Of a DNA stretch of 37,113 bases, positions 18,067-28,253 are shown in pieces. The notes under the pieces are model-generated. The model saw only the letters and a list, made by a program, of their open reading frames with translations, made no database searches and had not been told where the DNA came from. Origin of the DNA: Sulfurovum sp. (GTDB lineage: Bacteria > Campylobacterota > Campylobacteria > Campylobacterales > Sulfurovaceae); the NCBI GenBank assembly GCA_020721775.1, contig DYLZ01000008.1, positions 1-37,113 of the forward strand, written 5' to 3'. How positions within the stretch are numbered: position 1 is the first letter of the stretch; every line of letters begins with the position of its first letter. The translations under genes and the position numbers were made by a program.

Positions 18067-20033
18067 AATTCCATAGGGTCTTTTGATAATTTTTGAACAA
18101 CTTTTGCCATGATCATGGCCATTGCTATATTGACTTCATAGATCGAGACTTGTACCCTTTCAAAAAGAAGTAAGCCGTCATTTTTTACATTTACAACGAC
18201 ACCGTTTATATCTGTTTTTAGCATAGCTTTTGCGTTATTGTCCTCTATCTCGATTATTTCAGCTTCAAATATTTCATCCTTATGAGCGGCTGCCCATCTG
18301 GCAAATTTTCTATCTCTAAAATCCCATTCACATTTTGTCGTTTTTCTCTCTAACTCACTTACTCTGGCGCACAATGGAGATATGTTTCTAAGTAGATATT
18401 CTCTCTCTTTTGAGTCACTGTTTAATTGTGTTTTTATAAGTCTATGCAGTATTAGATCGCTATATCTTCTAATCGGTGATGTAAAGTGGCTGTAATGCGT
18501 AAATCCAAGCCCAAAATGCCCCAAATTCTGAGGCGCATAAGAAGCTTGTTTTAGCGATTTTATGATCATGGAGTCAACTTCGTTTTCCAAGCCAAGTTTT
18601 ACCGCCTCTTTTTGTATAGCTCTAATGAGTGAAGGTGAGTCTTCATAGTCATCCACAAATAATCCGATAGTAGCAAGCTCTGCAAGAAGCTCTTCGAGTT
18701 TTGATATTTGAGGCGGTTCATGAATTCTAAAGATCCACTCTTCGCCGGTGGCTCTTTTTGCGGATGCTTGGTTCGCAAGGAGCATACACTCTTCTATCAG
18801 AGAATGGGATGGAGTGCCTGTTTCTATTTGAGTGCTTTTTAAAAGATGATTTTTATCGATCGATAACTTCATCTCTTCTGTTCTAAAATCAAAACCGTTT
18901 TTTAGTCTTTTGGCTCTTAGAGATTTTGTGATATCGTAAAGTTTTGAAAGATTTGTCCAAAGCCTTTTTACAACTCCGGAAGCCTCAGCCCCATTTGTTT
19001 CTATAAGCTTGTCGACTTCATCGTAATGAAATCTATGTTTGGAGTGTATTACAGCCTCAAAGAACTCTTCGCTTTTTGGAGTCAAAGAATTTCTATCAAG
19101 CGTTATTTTTGATACAAAAGCCAGTCTGTCAACACGAGGTTTTAAGGAACATACATTTTCACTAAGTTCACGCGGCAGCATAGGAAAAGCTTTGTGAGGC
19201 AGATATGTGGTAAATCCTCTCTTTTTTGCTTCTATGTCGATAGGAGAAAAATAATCGACATAATAACTTACATCTGCAATAGCAACATATAGTATAAAGT
19301 TATCCGCATCAAAATATATAGCATCGTCAAAATCTTTTGCTGTTACTGGGTCAATGGTACAAAAATCCAAATTTCTTAGATCAACTCTATCAGGGTATTT
19401 GTCCCCATCGACTTCAAGGGGCGTTGCTCTTGCCTGCTCTAAGCACGAAATTGGAAATTCATCTTCTCTATCATAGAGGATAAGAGATATTTTCTCATCT
19501 ATTTTTGGATCATCGATATTGCCTAAGATCTCTTTTACTTCATTATTATCAACATCTATTTTTAGAACTGTTCCACTTTTGAGCGTTTTCAGATCAAGTC
19601 CACTCATCCATGCAGATAACGGTTCATTTGTTCTTAGATTTAAAATGGAGAAATTTTTTGATTCGTCTATATTTATATATGCCAAATTATACAAAAATGC
19701 TTTTTTTGCGGTTAAGATTATTTTTCCGCTTACTCTGCCTCTTTTAGCAATAATTATTTTAGCGACTACTAGATCGCCTCTTTTTGCACCTTTTAAATTT
19801 TCAGGCTCTATAAGCAGGTCGTTCTCTGATTTTAGTATGGATTCTACAAACCCCGTACCATCTTTGCTTATATAAAGTTCACCTATGCGATAAAGAGAGG
19901 ATAATCTAAATAAACCGTCTTTATCTTCTTTGACGGCATCTATTTTTTTTAAATCATCAAAAGCTTTGATGTACTCTTCATCTATATCGCTTTTTTTGCA
20001 GCCGTTTGTAATTTGGAGTGCAAATTCATTCAT
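18063..20033 (-). CDS. rnr: Ribonuclease R / RNB-domain exoribonuclease
   Basis: DFCTIDPVTAKDFDDAIYF, FGLGFTHYSHFTSPIRRYSDLILHRLI. Confidence 0.93.
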   Translation of the reverse strand: MNEFALQITNGCKKSDIDEEYIKAFDDLKKIDAVKEDKDGLFRLSSLYRIGELYISKDGTGFVESILKSENDLLIEPENLKGAKRGDLVVAKIIIAKRGRVSGKIILTAKKAFLYNLAYINIDESKNFSILNLRTNEPLSAWMSGLDLKTLKSGTVLKIDVDNNEVKEILGNIDDPKIDEKISLILYDREDEFPISCLEQARATPLEVDGDKYPDRVDLRNLDFCTIDPVTAKDFDDAIYFDADNFILYVAIADVSYYVDYFSPIDIEAKKRGFTTYLPHKAFPMLPRELSENVCSLKPRVDRLAFVSKITLDRNSLTPKSEEFFEAVIHSKHRFHYDEVDKLIETNGAEASGVVKRLWTNLSKLYDITKSLRAKRLKNGFDFRTEEMKLSIDKNHLLKSTQIETGTPSHSLIEECMLLANQASAKRATGEEWIFRIHEPPQISKLEELLAELATIGLFVDDYEDSPSLIRAIQKEAVKLGLENEVDSMIIKSLKQASYAPQNLGHFGLGFTHYSHFTSPIRRYSDLILHRLIKTQLNSDSKEREYLLRNISPLCARVSELERKTTKCEWDFRDRKFARWAAAHKDEIFEAEIIEIEDNNAKAMLKTDINGVVVNVKNDGLLLFERVQVSIYEVNIAMAMIMAKVVQKLSKDPMEF

Positions 20034-20106
20034 CTATTTGCATCCCCTTTGATATTATTTTTTTGTTTTTTTATTATTATCTTCATATAAAGATTATATT
20101 ACACTT

Positions 20107-20943
20107 TTATTTTAGCGCCTCTAATCTCTCTACCCTTTGCTCTGTACTTGGATGAGTACTGAAAAGTTCTCTTATATTTCCTCCTAAGCCTAAAAAAGGA
20201 TTTATGATAAACATATGGGCATTTTGCGGCTGCGCATCATGAAGTAGATTGCCATGCGCATAATTATCAAGTTTTATAAGCGCACTTTGCAGCCATTCGG
20301 GATGACCCGTAAGTTTTGCAGAGCCTTCATCCGCCATAAATTCTCTGCTTCTGCTGATAGTCATTTGAACTATGCTTGCTGCAAGCGGCATTATTAACAT
20401 TAAGATTATCGTTACTATCGGGTTTGGCCTATCTTCATCACTGCCGTTTCCGCCAAAAAACATACCAAAGTTAGCAAGCATGGAGATCGCTCCGGCCATT
20501 GTTGCAGCTACGGTTCCTATAAGCATATCATAGTGTTTGATGTGGCTTAGTTCATGTGCGATAACTGCTTTTACTTCATCGGCGCTTAAGAGGTCAAGTA
20601 AACCTTCCGTTACGGCAACTGCTGCATGCTCATAATTCCTTCCTGTTGCAAATGCATTTGGCACTTGATCTTGGATGATATAAAGTTTTGGCATAGGCAG
20701 ATTTGCTTTTGTTGTTAAGTCTCTTACTATCTTGTATAGACCGCTGGCAGAGCTTTCATCTACAGGTATCGCATGATAATGTTTTAAAACCTGCTCATCA
20801 CTATAATAGTATGCATAAAAGTTCATCCCTACGGCCATTAAAAATGCTATTATCATACCGGTTTTACCACCTATAAAACTTCCAAACCATACAAAAAGAA
20901 GTGTTAATCCTATCATTAAAAAATATGTTTTAAATTTTTCCAT
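20107..20943 (-). CDS. htpX: Zinc metalloprotease HtpX
   Basis: [27 protein letters not shown] (HExxH), [17 protein letters not shown]. Confidence 0.95.
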   Translation of the reverse strand: MEKFKTYFLMIGLTLLFVWFGSFIGGKTGMIIAFLMAVGMNFYAYYYSDEQVLKHYHAIPVDESSASGLYKIVRDLTTKANLPMPKLYIIQDQVPNAFATGRNYEHAAVAVTEGLLDLLSADEVKAVIAHELSHIKHYDMLIGTVAATMAGAISMLANFGMFFGGNGSDEDRPNPIVTIILMLIMPLAASIVQMTISRSREFMADEGSAKLTGHPEWLQSALIKLDNYAHGNLLHDAQPQNAHMFIINPFLGLGGNIRELFSTHPSTEQRVERLEALK

Positions 20944-21024
20944 TATTTGTCCTTCGTATATTTGATATCAAGAATTATACAATAATAAACATATTTTACT
21001 ACATACAAAGGTAAGCAAAAATAA

Positions 21025-22089
<1,065 letters not shown>

Positions 22090-22099
22090 AATAGTCTCA

Positions 22100-22192
22100 A
22101 ATTTGGAGCAAAGCTCCAAATTAGGTCTTCATGCGATAGCTATCGCGACTAGTCGCTCTTGTAAGCTCCTTTGCAACAACCTACAAGAGACT
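22100..22192 (+). repeat. Cluster of perfect palindromes/hairpins downstream of ilvC
   Basis: AATTTGGAGC-aaa-GCTCCAAATT (22100-22122), GCGATAGCTATCGC (22133-22146), GCGACTAGTCGC (22145-22156), CTCTTGTA...TACAAGAG (22156-22163/22182-22189). Confidence 0.7.
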
Positions 22193-22201
22193 AATCAAAA
22201 A

Positions 22202-22222
22202 TTAAAAAAAGCAATTTTTGCT
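22202..22222 (-). terminator. Intrinsic terminator of the peroxiredoxin gene
   Basis: Minus strand AGCAA-AAA-TTGCT immediately followed by TTTTTT, 24 bp past the stop at 22246. Confidence 0.6.
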
Positions 22223-22245
22223 CAAACGCCTAAATCAAATAGAGA

Positions 22246-22947
22246 TCAAGATAAGATCTCTTCAATAGTAATATAATCTCCAACATGACCGGTCATCTTT
22301 TCTGCGTCAGTGTTGACCGGAAGTGTTTTTTTGCCCGGTCTCCATCCTGCAGGGCAAACTTCACCTGTTTTTGTAGCATGTTGCCAAGCTTGTACTTGTC
22401 TTATAAATTCATTTACATTTCTACCTACCGAATCGGCTTGTACCTCTTGAGCTACGCATACTCCATCAGTGTTAAACAAAAATCTACCTCTAAGAGCCAC
22501 ACCCTCTTCTTCTATCAATACACCAAATGCACGACTTACCTCTTTATTTGTATCAGCACCTATTGTTAGCTCAAGACCTTTTAAAATAGGCTCAGTTTCT
22601 GCAAATCTTTTGTGTGAAAATTTAGTATCAGTTGATATGGCTAGTATCTCTACACCAAGCTCTTTAAACTCATTGGCATGCGCATTCATGGCAGCTATTT
22701 CAGTTGGGCATACAAATGTAAAGTCAGCGGGGTAAAAGCATATTACTGTCCATTTTCCTTTATAATCTTCACTTGAAACTGTTTTGTAATGACCTGTTTT
22801 AGCGTCATAAGCATCCATTGTAAATTGTGGCATCTCTCTTCTAACCATTGTTGAACTCATATTGTTATCCTTTTTTGTTATATTTTCTTCTGTTGTTGCA
22901 TTGTCTATTGTCTGTTTTCTAGGTTTTACACCTGTATCGCATCCCAT
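22246..22947 (-). CDS. 2-Cys peroxiredoxin (AhpC/Prx1-like)
   Basis: FYPADFTFVCPTEIAAM (peroxidatic Cys), EVCPAGWRPGKKTL (resolving Cys). Two possible starts: 22947 (AAAGGAG) and about 22860 (AAGGATAACAATATG). Confidence 0.93.
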   Translation of the reverse strand: MGCDTGVKPRKQTIDNATTEENITKKDNNMSSTMVRREMPQFTMDAYDAKTGHYKTVSSEDYKGKWTVICFYPADFTFVCPTEIAAMNAHANEFKELGVEILAISTDTKFSHKRFAETEPILKGLELTIGADTNKEVSRAFGVLIEEEGVALRGRFLFNTDGVCVAQEVQADSVGRNVNEFIRQVQAWQHATKTGEVCPAGWRPGKKTLPVNTDAEKMTGHVGDYITIEEILS

Positions 22948-22998
22948 GTTGTCTCCTTTATTGGTTGATACAATAGAATGATAACAAAGTTTAACTTA

Positions 22999-23028
22999 AA
23001 TAATTATTAGATAAGAATAATTATTATC
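22999..23028. promoter_or_regulatory. Twin palindromic operator-like sites upstream of the peroxiredoxin
   Basis: AATAATTATT at 22999 and again at 23016, each a perfect 10-bp palindrome, 17 bp apart; resembles Fur/PerR-type AT-rich boxes. Confidence 0.5.
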
Positions 23029-23136
23029 TAGTTTCAAAATTTAAATTTACTGCAATCTAACAAAAAATTTTTTACTAAAATATTGCATTATGACATATTT
23101 TCTTCACCACCTATTTTTTTATGTTAAAATACAGTT

Positions 23137-23913
23137 ATGTATAAAATATTAGATGAACATATAAAAGAGTTGGAAGCTCTAAAGAAGTATCCGCAGCTTT
23201 ATTATAAGGGCAACATCTCTTTACTAAAAAGGACAAAGGTTTCGATTGTTGGAAGCAGAGATCCGACACCATATACCAGAGAATGTACATATAATCTTGC
23301 AAGAGCATTATCTAAAAGAGGTGTTTGCGTGGTAAGCGGCGGAGCAATTGGTGTTGATACGATCGCGCATGAGGGGGCAGGGGTGGAAAATACGATTTGC
23401 GTGCTTGGAAGCGGCATTGATATTTATTACCCAGCGACAAATAAAAAGCTCATAGGATCTATCGCAAATAATGGACTTTTGCTTAGTCAATTTGAGCCGC
23501 ATTTTAAAGCCACACAGTGGAGTTTTGTTAAGAGAAACGAGATAGTTGTGGCACTTAGCGATATTTTGATTGTAACTCAAGCTGATATTGATAGCGGCTC
23601 GATGAGATCGGTAGAATTTGCTTTGAAAATGGGCAAAAAAATATATGTTTTACCCCATAGGATAGATGAGAGCAGGGGAACAAATGCTATTTTAGCAAGA
23701 GGTGAGGCTATGATGATCTATGATGTGAATGAGTTTGCCGCACAGTTTGGAAAAGAGCTGAGGAACAAAAGCTATATAAATGATGATTTTTTTATTTTTT
23801 GTCAGCAAAATCCAACTTTGGATGATGCTGTTGCTAGATTTAAAAATAGAGTTTATGAAGCAGAACTCGAAGGGTTAATAACCATAATTAACGGAAAAAT
23901 AAGCCTTATTTAG
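23137..23913 (+). CDS. dprA: DNA-processing protein DprA
   Basis: VSIVGSRDPTPYTRECTYNLARALSKRGVCVVSGGAIGVDTIAHEGA, LLLSQFEP. Confidence 0.93.
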   Translation: MYKILDEHIKELEALKKYPQLYYKGNISLLKRTKVSIVGSRDPTPYTRECTYNLARALSKRGVCVVSGGAIGVDTIAHEGAGVENTICVLGSGIDIYYPATNKKLIGSIANNGLLLSQFEPHFKATQWSFVKRNEIVVALSDILIVTQADIDSGSMRSVEFALKMGKKIYVLPHRIDESRGTNAILARGEAMMIYDVNEFAAQFGKELRNKSYINDDFFIFCQQNPTLDDAVARFKNRVYEAELEGLITIINGKISLI

Positions 23914-24418
23914 AAAGCTCTTTTATAATAGTTTCAAGACCTGCTTGCCCAACAGAGCCTGCTTGCATATACTGGACAACACCTTTTTTATCTATTACTA
24001 TAAGATATGGTATAGCGCCGCTCCAGCCGGCTCTTGATGCAATATAATTAACAAAATTTCCCGCTTTCTCTTGAGATACGACTATATAATTTATCCCTTT
24101 TTGTGTAGCAAAAGCCTTAACCCCTGCATTGCTTAAGCCTTGCACTTCTATTGCAATTACTTGAACTTTGCCTTTATATTTTGCCTGTATATTTTTATAA
24201 TGTTGTATCGAGGCTAGGCAAGGGGGACACCTGTGACCAAAAAATTCTAAAAATATGATCTTATTTTTAGCTTCAGGGATTATAAGTCCATCTTTTGTAC
24301 CTACTGCGTGCAGCACTTTGCCGTTTACATCGGTAAAACTATAGTTTTCATTTGGTTTTGCTTCAAGCGCTGAAGCTATCAATAGCAATGAAAAAAAATA
24401 CAATATTATCTTTTTCAC
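23906..24418 (-). CDS. Periplasmic TlpA/thioredoxin-like protein
   Basis: Signal peptide; FLEFFGHRCPPCLASIQHY (CPPC). Confidence 0.88.
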   Translation of the reverse strand: MKKIILYFFSLLLIASALEAKPNENYSFTDVNGKVLHAVGTKDGLIIPEAKNKIIFLEFFGHRCPPCLASIQHYKNIQAKYKGKVQVIAIEVQGLSNAGVKAFATQKGINYIVVSQEKAGNFVNYIASRAGWSGAIPYLIVIDKKGVVQYMQAGSVGQAGLETIIKELSK

Positions 24419-24527
24419 AAATCATCCTTTTTTTATTTTTGCCATTATATCAATTTTTAGTGAAAATAATGTGTAATATTTAATTTAAAGTATTTATTGT
24501 TAAAATGCATAAAAAAAGGTTGTTGTT

Positions 24528-25622
24528 TTGAAAAAAATTATAAAAGTATTAGCTATTTCATCTTTATTCTTTGGATGTTCAAATGCAGATCCAATGGATA
24601 AAAAAATAGGCTCAATGCTAATGGTCGGCTTTTATGGTACTGAGGTCGGCAAAGATAGCCAAATATGTAAAGATATACGAGATTATGATCTTGCCGGTGT
24701 GATACTGTTTGATTATAATCCAACGGATAAGACAAAACCAAAAAATATATCTTCAGTTTCTCAAATTGCAAAACTTACAAAACAGCTTCAAAATTGTTCT
24801 CCCAATAAAAATCTTCTTATTGCAATTGATCAAGAGGGCGGAAAGGTACAAAGACTTAAAAGCGCTTATGGTTTTTTGGGTAATTTTCCAAGCGCATCAA
24901 CTGTTTGTGCAATGAATGACGCCCAAATTTCAGCTACTTATACAAAGATGGCAAAAGAGTTAAAAAGTGTTGGGATAAATTATGATTTGGCTCCTGTTGT
25001 TGATTTGGCGGTTAATCCACAAAACAGGGTTATCTTTGGGCTAGGAAGATCATACGGTAAAAATCCTATAGATGTTTCAAAAAAAGCAAAACTTTTTGTT
25101 GATGCCATGAATAAAGAGGGTATTTTGACTTCACTAAAACATTTTCCCGGACACGGCTCATCATTGGGGGATACGCACAAAGGCTATGTCGATGTTACAA
25201 ATACATGGAGTCCTGTAGAATTAAACCCGTATAAGGAGTTGAAAAACAGCGCAGACAGCGTAATGGTTGCCCATGTGTTCAATAGTAAAATTGATGAAAA
25301 ATATCCGGCTAGTTTGTCTAGCAAGACAGTTAATGGTTTGTTGAGAAATAAGCTTGGGTATAATGGAGTTGTTATAACTGATGATCTGCAAATGGGCGCA
25401 ATACAAAGTAAATATTCGCTTAGAGATACTTTAAAACTTGCGATAAAAGCCGGTGATGATATACTGCTTTTTGGCAATCAGCTAGATCCAAACAATACGG
25501 TTAAAACAAAAGTTTTAGTTGATACTATCAAAGCATTGATAGAAAATAATGAGCTTTCGGTAAATGATATAAATAGGGCATATGCCAGAATTCAAAAACT
25601 AAAAGCAAGATTGAACAAATAG
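24528..25622 (+). CDS. nagZ: Glycoside hydrolase family 3, beta-N-acetylhexosaminidase (NagZ-type), putative lipoprotein
   Basis: TTG start; lipobox SSLFFGCSN; AIDQEGGKVQRL, LKHFPGHGSSLGDTHKG, VVITDDLQMGAI. Confidence 0.88.
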   Translation: MKKIIKVLAISSLFFGCSNADPMDKKIGSMLMVGFYGTEVGKDSQICKDIRDYDLAGVILFDYNPTDKTKPKNISSVSQIAKLTKQLQNCSPNKNLLIAIDQEGGKVQRLKSAYGFLGNFPSASTVCAMNDAQISATYTKMAKELKSVGINYDLAPVVDLAVNPQNRVIFGLGRSYGKNPIDVSKKAKLFVDAMNKEGILTSLKHFPGHGSSLGDTHKGYVDVTNTWSPVELNPYKELKNSADSVMVAHVFNSKIDEKYPASLSSKTVNGLLRNKLGYNGVVITDDLQMGAIQSKYSLRDTLKLAIKAGDDILLFGNQLDPNNTVKTKVLVDTIKALIENNELSVNDINRAYARIQKLKARLNK

Positions 25623-25670
25623 CTAATCTTGCTTAAGTAAATATTTGTTATGATTCAGTTTTACAGTAAT

Positions 25671-25687
25671 TGACCGACGGTCGGTCA
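25671..25687. promoter_or_regulatory. Putative TetR-family operator
   Basis: Perfect 8-1-8 palindrome TGACCGAC-G-GTCGGTCA 20 bp upstream of the tetR ATG at 25707. Confidence 0.75.
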
Positions 25688-25706
25688 TAAAGATTAGGAA
25701 TAAAAA

Positions 25707-26309
25707 ATGGCTATTACGATAGATAAAGATGAAAAAAGAAAGCAAATAGCATTTTCATGCAAAGAGTTACTTTTTCAAAATGGGATAAAAAATATTACAG
25801 TTTCTCAAATCGCAGCCCAAGCCGGCATAGGAAAAGGAACTGTTTATGAATATTTTTCGAATAAAGATGAAATTGTATTTGAAATATTAAATATATTAAT
25901 TGAGGATATGCAAAAATGGCTTGAAGAATTTTTCGATGAGCAAAAATTTAATTTTGAAGAAAAATTGAAATACTATTTATCATTTTTATTTTTACCTGAG
26001 TATGAAAAGAATCTTAAAATATATAAAGAGTTTTTGAGTATCGCAATTACAGAGGCTAGCAATGAGATGAGAGAACACGACAAGGAGTGCGTAAATAGTT
26101 TTGAGAAATTTTTGGGTAAGATGATTGAAGATGCCATTGTTATTGAAAAACTTAATTTAACAAATGATCTCATCCGAATAATTAGATTTTTTCATTTGGG
26201 TCTCGTTGTAAGAAGTTCTCTTGATGATTTTGACGCCAAAGAAGAGATAGAAAGATTTATATCTTTTGTATTGTGTAAAAATAGGGGGGGGCTGAATGAA
26301 AATAAATAA
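25707..26309 (+). CDS. TetR/AcrR-family transcriptional regulator
   Basis: N-terminal HTH: NGIKNITVSQIAAQAGIGKGTVYEYFSNKDEIVFEIL. Confidence 0.93.
   Translation: MAITIDKDEKRKQIAFSCKELLFQNGIKNITVSQIAAQAGIGKGTVYEYFSNKDEIVFEILNILIEDMQKWLEEFFDEQKFNFEEKLKYYLSFLFLPEYEKNLKIYKEFLSIAITEASNEMREHDKECVNSFEKFLGKMIEDAIVIEKLNLTNDLIRIIRFFHLGLVVRSSLDDFDAKEEIERFISFVLCKNRGGLNENK
26284..26291 (+). repeat. G8 homopolymer at the tetR/tolC junction
   Basis: AATAGGGGGGGGCTGAATG: eight G within tetR's last codons and 4 nt before the tolC start codon. Confidence 0.85.
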
Positions 26310-27549
26310 AAAAATATTATTCTTTTATGGCTTGATCAATGTTTGTTTTGCATCTGAAGTCGGACTTGACGAACTTTTAAACGGTATGATACAAAATAAT
26401 CAAACACTTAGATCATATAATTATCAAGCTCTCTCAAAAGAACAAGAACTTGAATCACAAAAGCGGTCATTTTTTCCAACTCTGGATATAGGGGCAACAT
26501 ACATAAACAGCAATCCTGCAAATATGATAAGCCCAAAAGAGACAAAAAGTATATACGGTGTCGCATCGCTTGATATATATGACGGAGGAAAGAAAAGTTC
26601 ACTTGTAAAATCCAAGTCATTTGACTATAAAGCCTCACTGTACGAGAAAGATGCATTTTCTAAAAATATGGCATTAGATATAATTCAGAGATATTTTCTC
26701 ATACAAAAACTCCAATCAAATTTGCTGGTATTGCAGATGAAATCAAAAGAGCTTGCTTATCAGATAAAAAGAGCAAAAAGTTTTGTTAAAGCAGGACTTA
26801 TGACCCAAGATGATGTCGATAAATTTCAAGCATCGTATGATGAAAATAATTATAATGTAGAAAATGTGCTTTTTTCCATAGATGAGCAAAAAGAGTATAT
26901 TCAAAGAGAAACAGGGATAGATTTTCAAGCTCTAAAAACATCATCATTGATAGAACCGGACTTAAATGTGCCTATGGATGATTTTGAAAAAACGAAAATA
27001 TTGGATGCTAGATCAAAGTCTATAAAAGAGATTGGAAATTCTGTTGGTTCCGTTACAACACCGCAGATAAAGATACAAGATACTTATACTAAATATTATT
27101 ATGATGATGATGTGTTGGCGGCAAATTCAGGTCTGTTGCTTGAGAAAAAAAATGTCCTTTCTGTTAATGCAACATGGAGAATATTTGACGGCGGGCAGAT
27201 AAGTAAACAAAAAGAAGCATACACTCTTCAAAGTCTGGCTCTACAAGAGCAAAAAATAGGCTCTATTAAAGAGCAAAAAAGTTCATTTGAACTTGCAAAG
27301 AAAAGACTAAATGCGATCAAGGCGCAAATAAAGAGTTCGATAAGCGCTCTTAGATCTGCTGATAGTACATATGAGATAGTTACTCAAAAATACGAAGCCG
27401 GCTTAGTTGATAATGTAGCATATCTTGATGCGCTAAACGCAAAAAGCGCTGCAATGTCTAGATATAAATCATCGTTGTATGATTATGAGATCGCAAAGTC
27501 ACTTTTCTACTATTTTGCCGGAAAAGATCCAAAGGAGTTTATTAAATGA
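26296..27549 (+). CDS. TolC-family outer membrane efflux protein
   Basis: 417 aa; signal peptide, coiled-coil TolC repeats (SQKRSFFPTLDIGATY..., YEAGLVDNVAYLDALNAK). Confidence 0.92.
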   Translation: MKINKKILFFYGLINVCFASEVGLDELLNGMIQNNQTLRSYNYQALSKEQELESQKRSFFPTLDIGATYINSNPANMISPKETKSIYGVASLDIYDGGKKSSLVKSKSFDYKASLYEKDAFSKNMALDIIQRYFLIQKLQSNLLVLQMKSKELAYQIKRAKSFVKAGLMTQDDVDKFQASYDENNYNVENVLFSIDEQKEYIQRETGIDFQALKTSSLIEPDLNVPMDDFEKTKILDARSKSIKEIGNSVGSVTTPQIKIQDTYTKYYYDDDVLAANSGLLLEKKNVLSVNATWRIFDGGQISKQKEAYTLQSLALQEQKIGSIKEQKSSFELAKKRLNAIKAQIKSSISALRSADSTYEIVTQKYEAGLVDNVAYLDALNAKSAAMSRYKSSLYDYEIAKSLFYYFAGKDPKEFIK

Positions 27550-28253
27550 AAAAAATATTACTTACAACTTTATTGATGTTAAATATTTCTTTTGGAGCAA
27601 ATGTATTTGCAACATTTGAAACAAAAGCGCAGAAGAGCGCAAAGCTTGCATTTAGCAGCAGCGGAATTGTGAAAAAAATATATGTAGATGTCGGCTCAAA
27701 TGTTAAAAAGGGTCAAATTTTGGCAAGTTTGCAAAATGATGATCTTTTAGCACTTGCAAATATGGCTAGATCGCAAGCTAAATTTGCATCTTTGGAGTAT
27801 CAAAGATATTCACAGGTAAAAGAGTATATCAATAAAAATCAATTGGACTCATACAAGCTCAAAAGGGACAATGCCATTACTCAGCAAAGGTATAGTGAAT
27901 CAATGTTAAATAAAACTGTTCTAAGAGCCCCGTTTAGCGGAGTAATTACATCAAAAAACATAGAGGAGGGCGATGTCGTAACATCACAGGGTGCTGCAAC
28001 AAATGCTTTTGGTATACAAAGTGTTGGATCTATGAAGCTTGTTATAAAATTTGATGCAAGATATTATGGGCTTGTAAAAGCCGGTCAGCCTTTTATTTTT
28101 CAGATAGGCGGCAAGGGAGCCAAACTAAAAACTACAATCTCTAAAGTTTATCCTAGCGTTGATGAAAAAACACAGATGGCAGTAGCAGAAGCCAAAATTG
28201 ATAACCTGCCGTCAGGATTGTTTGGCGCAGGCACTATAGTAACGGGAAAATAG
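27546..28253 (+). CDS. RND efflux periplasmic adaptor (membrane fusion protein), compact
   Basis: 235 aa; GIVKKIYVDVGSNVKKGQILASL and LRAPFSGVITSKNIEEGDVV (lipoyl halves). Confidence 0.9.
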   Translation: MKKILLTTLLMLNISFGANVFATFETKAQKSAKLAFSSSGIVKKIYVDVGSNVKKGQILASLQNDDLLALANMARSQAKFASLEYQRYSQVKEYINKNQLDSYKLKRDNAITQQRYSESMLNKTVLRAPFSGVITSKNIEEGDVVTSQGAATNAFGIQSVGSMKLVIKFDARYYGLVKAGQPFIFQIGGKGAKLKTTISKVYPSVDEKTQMAVAEAKIDNLPSGLFGAGTIVTGK

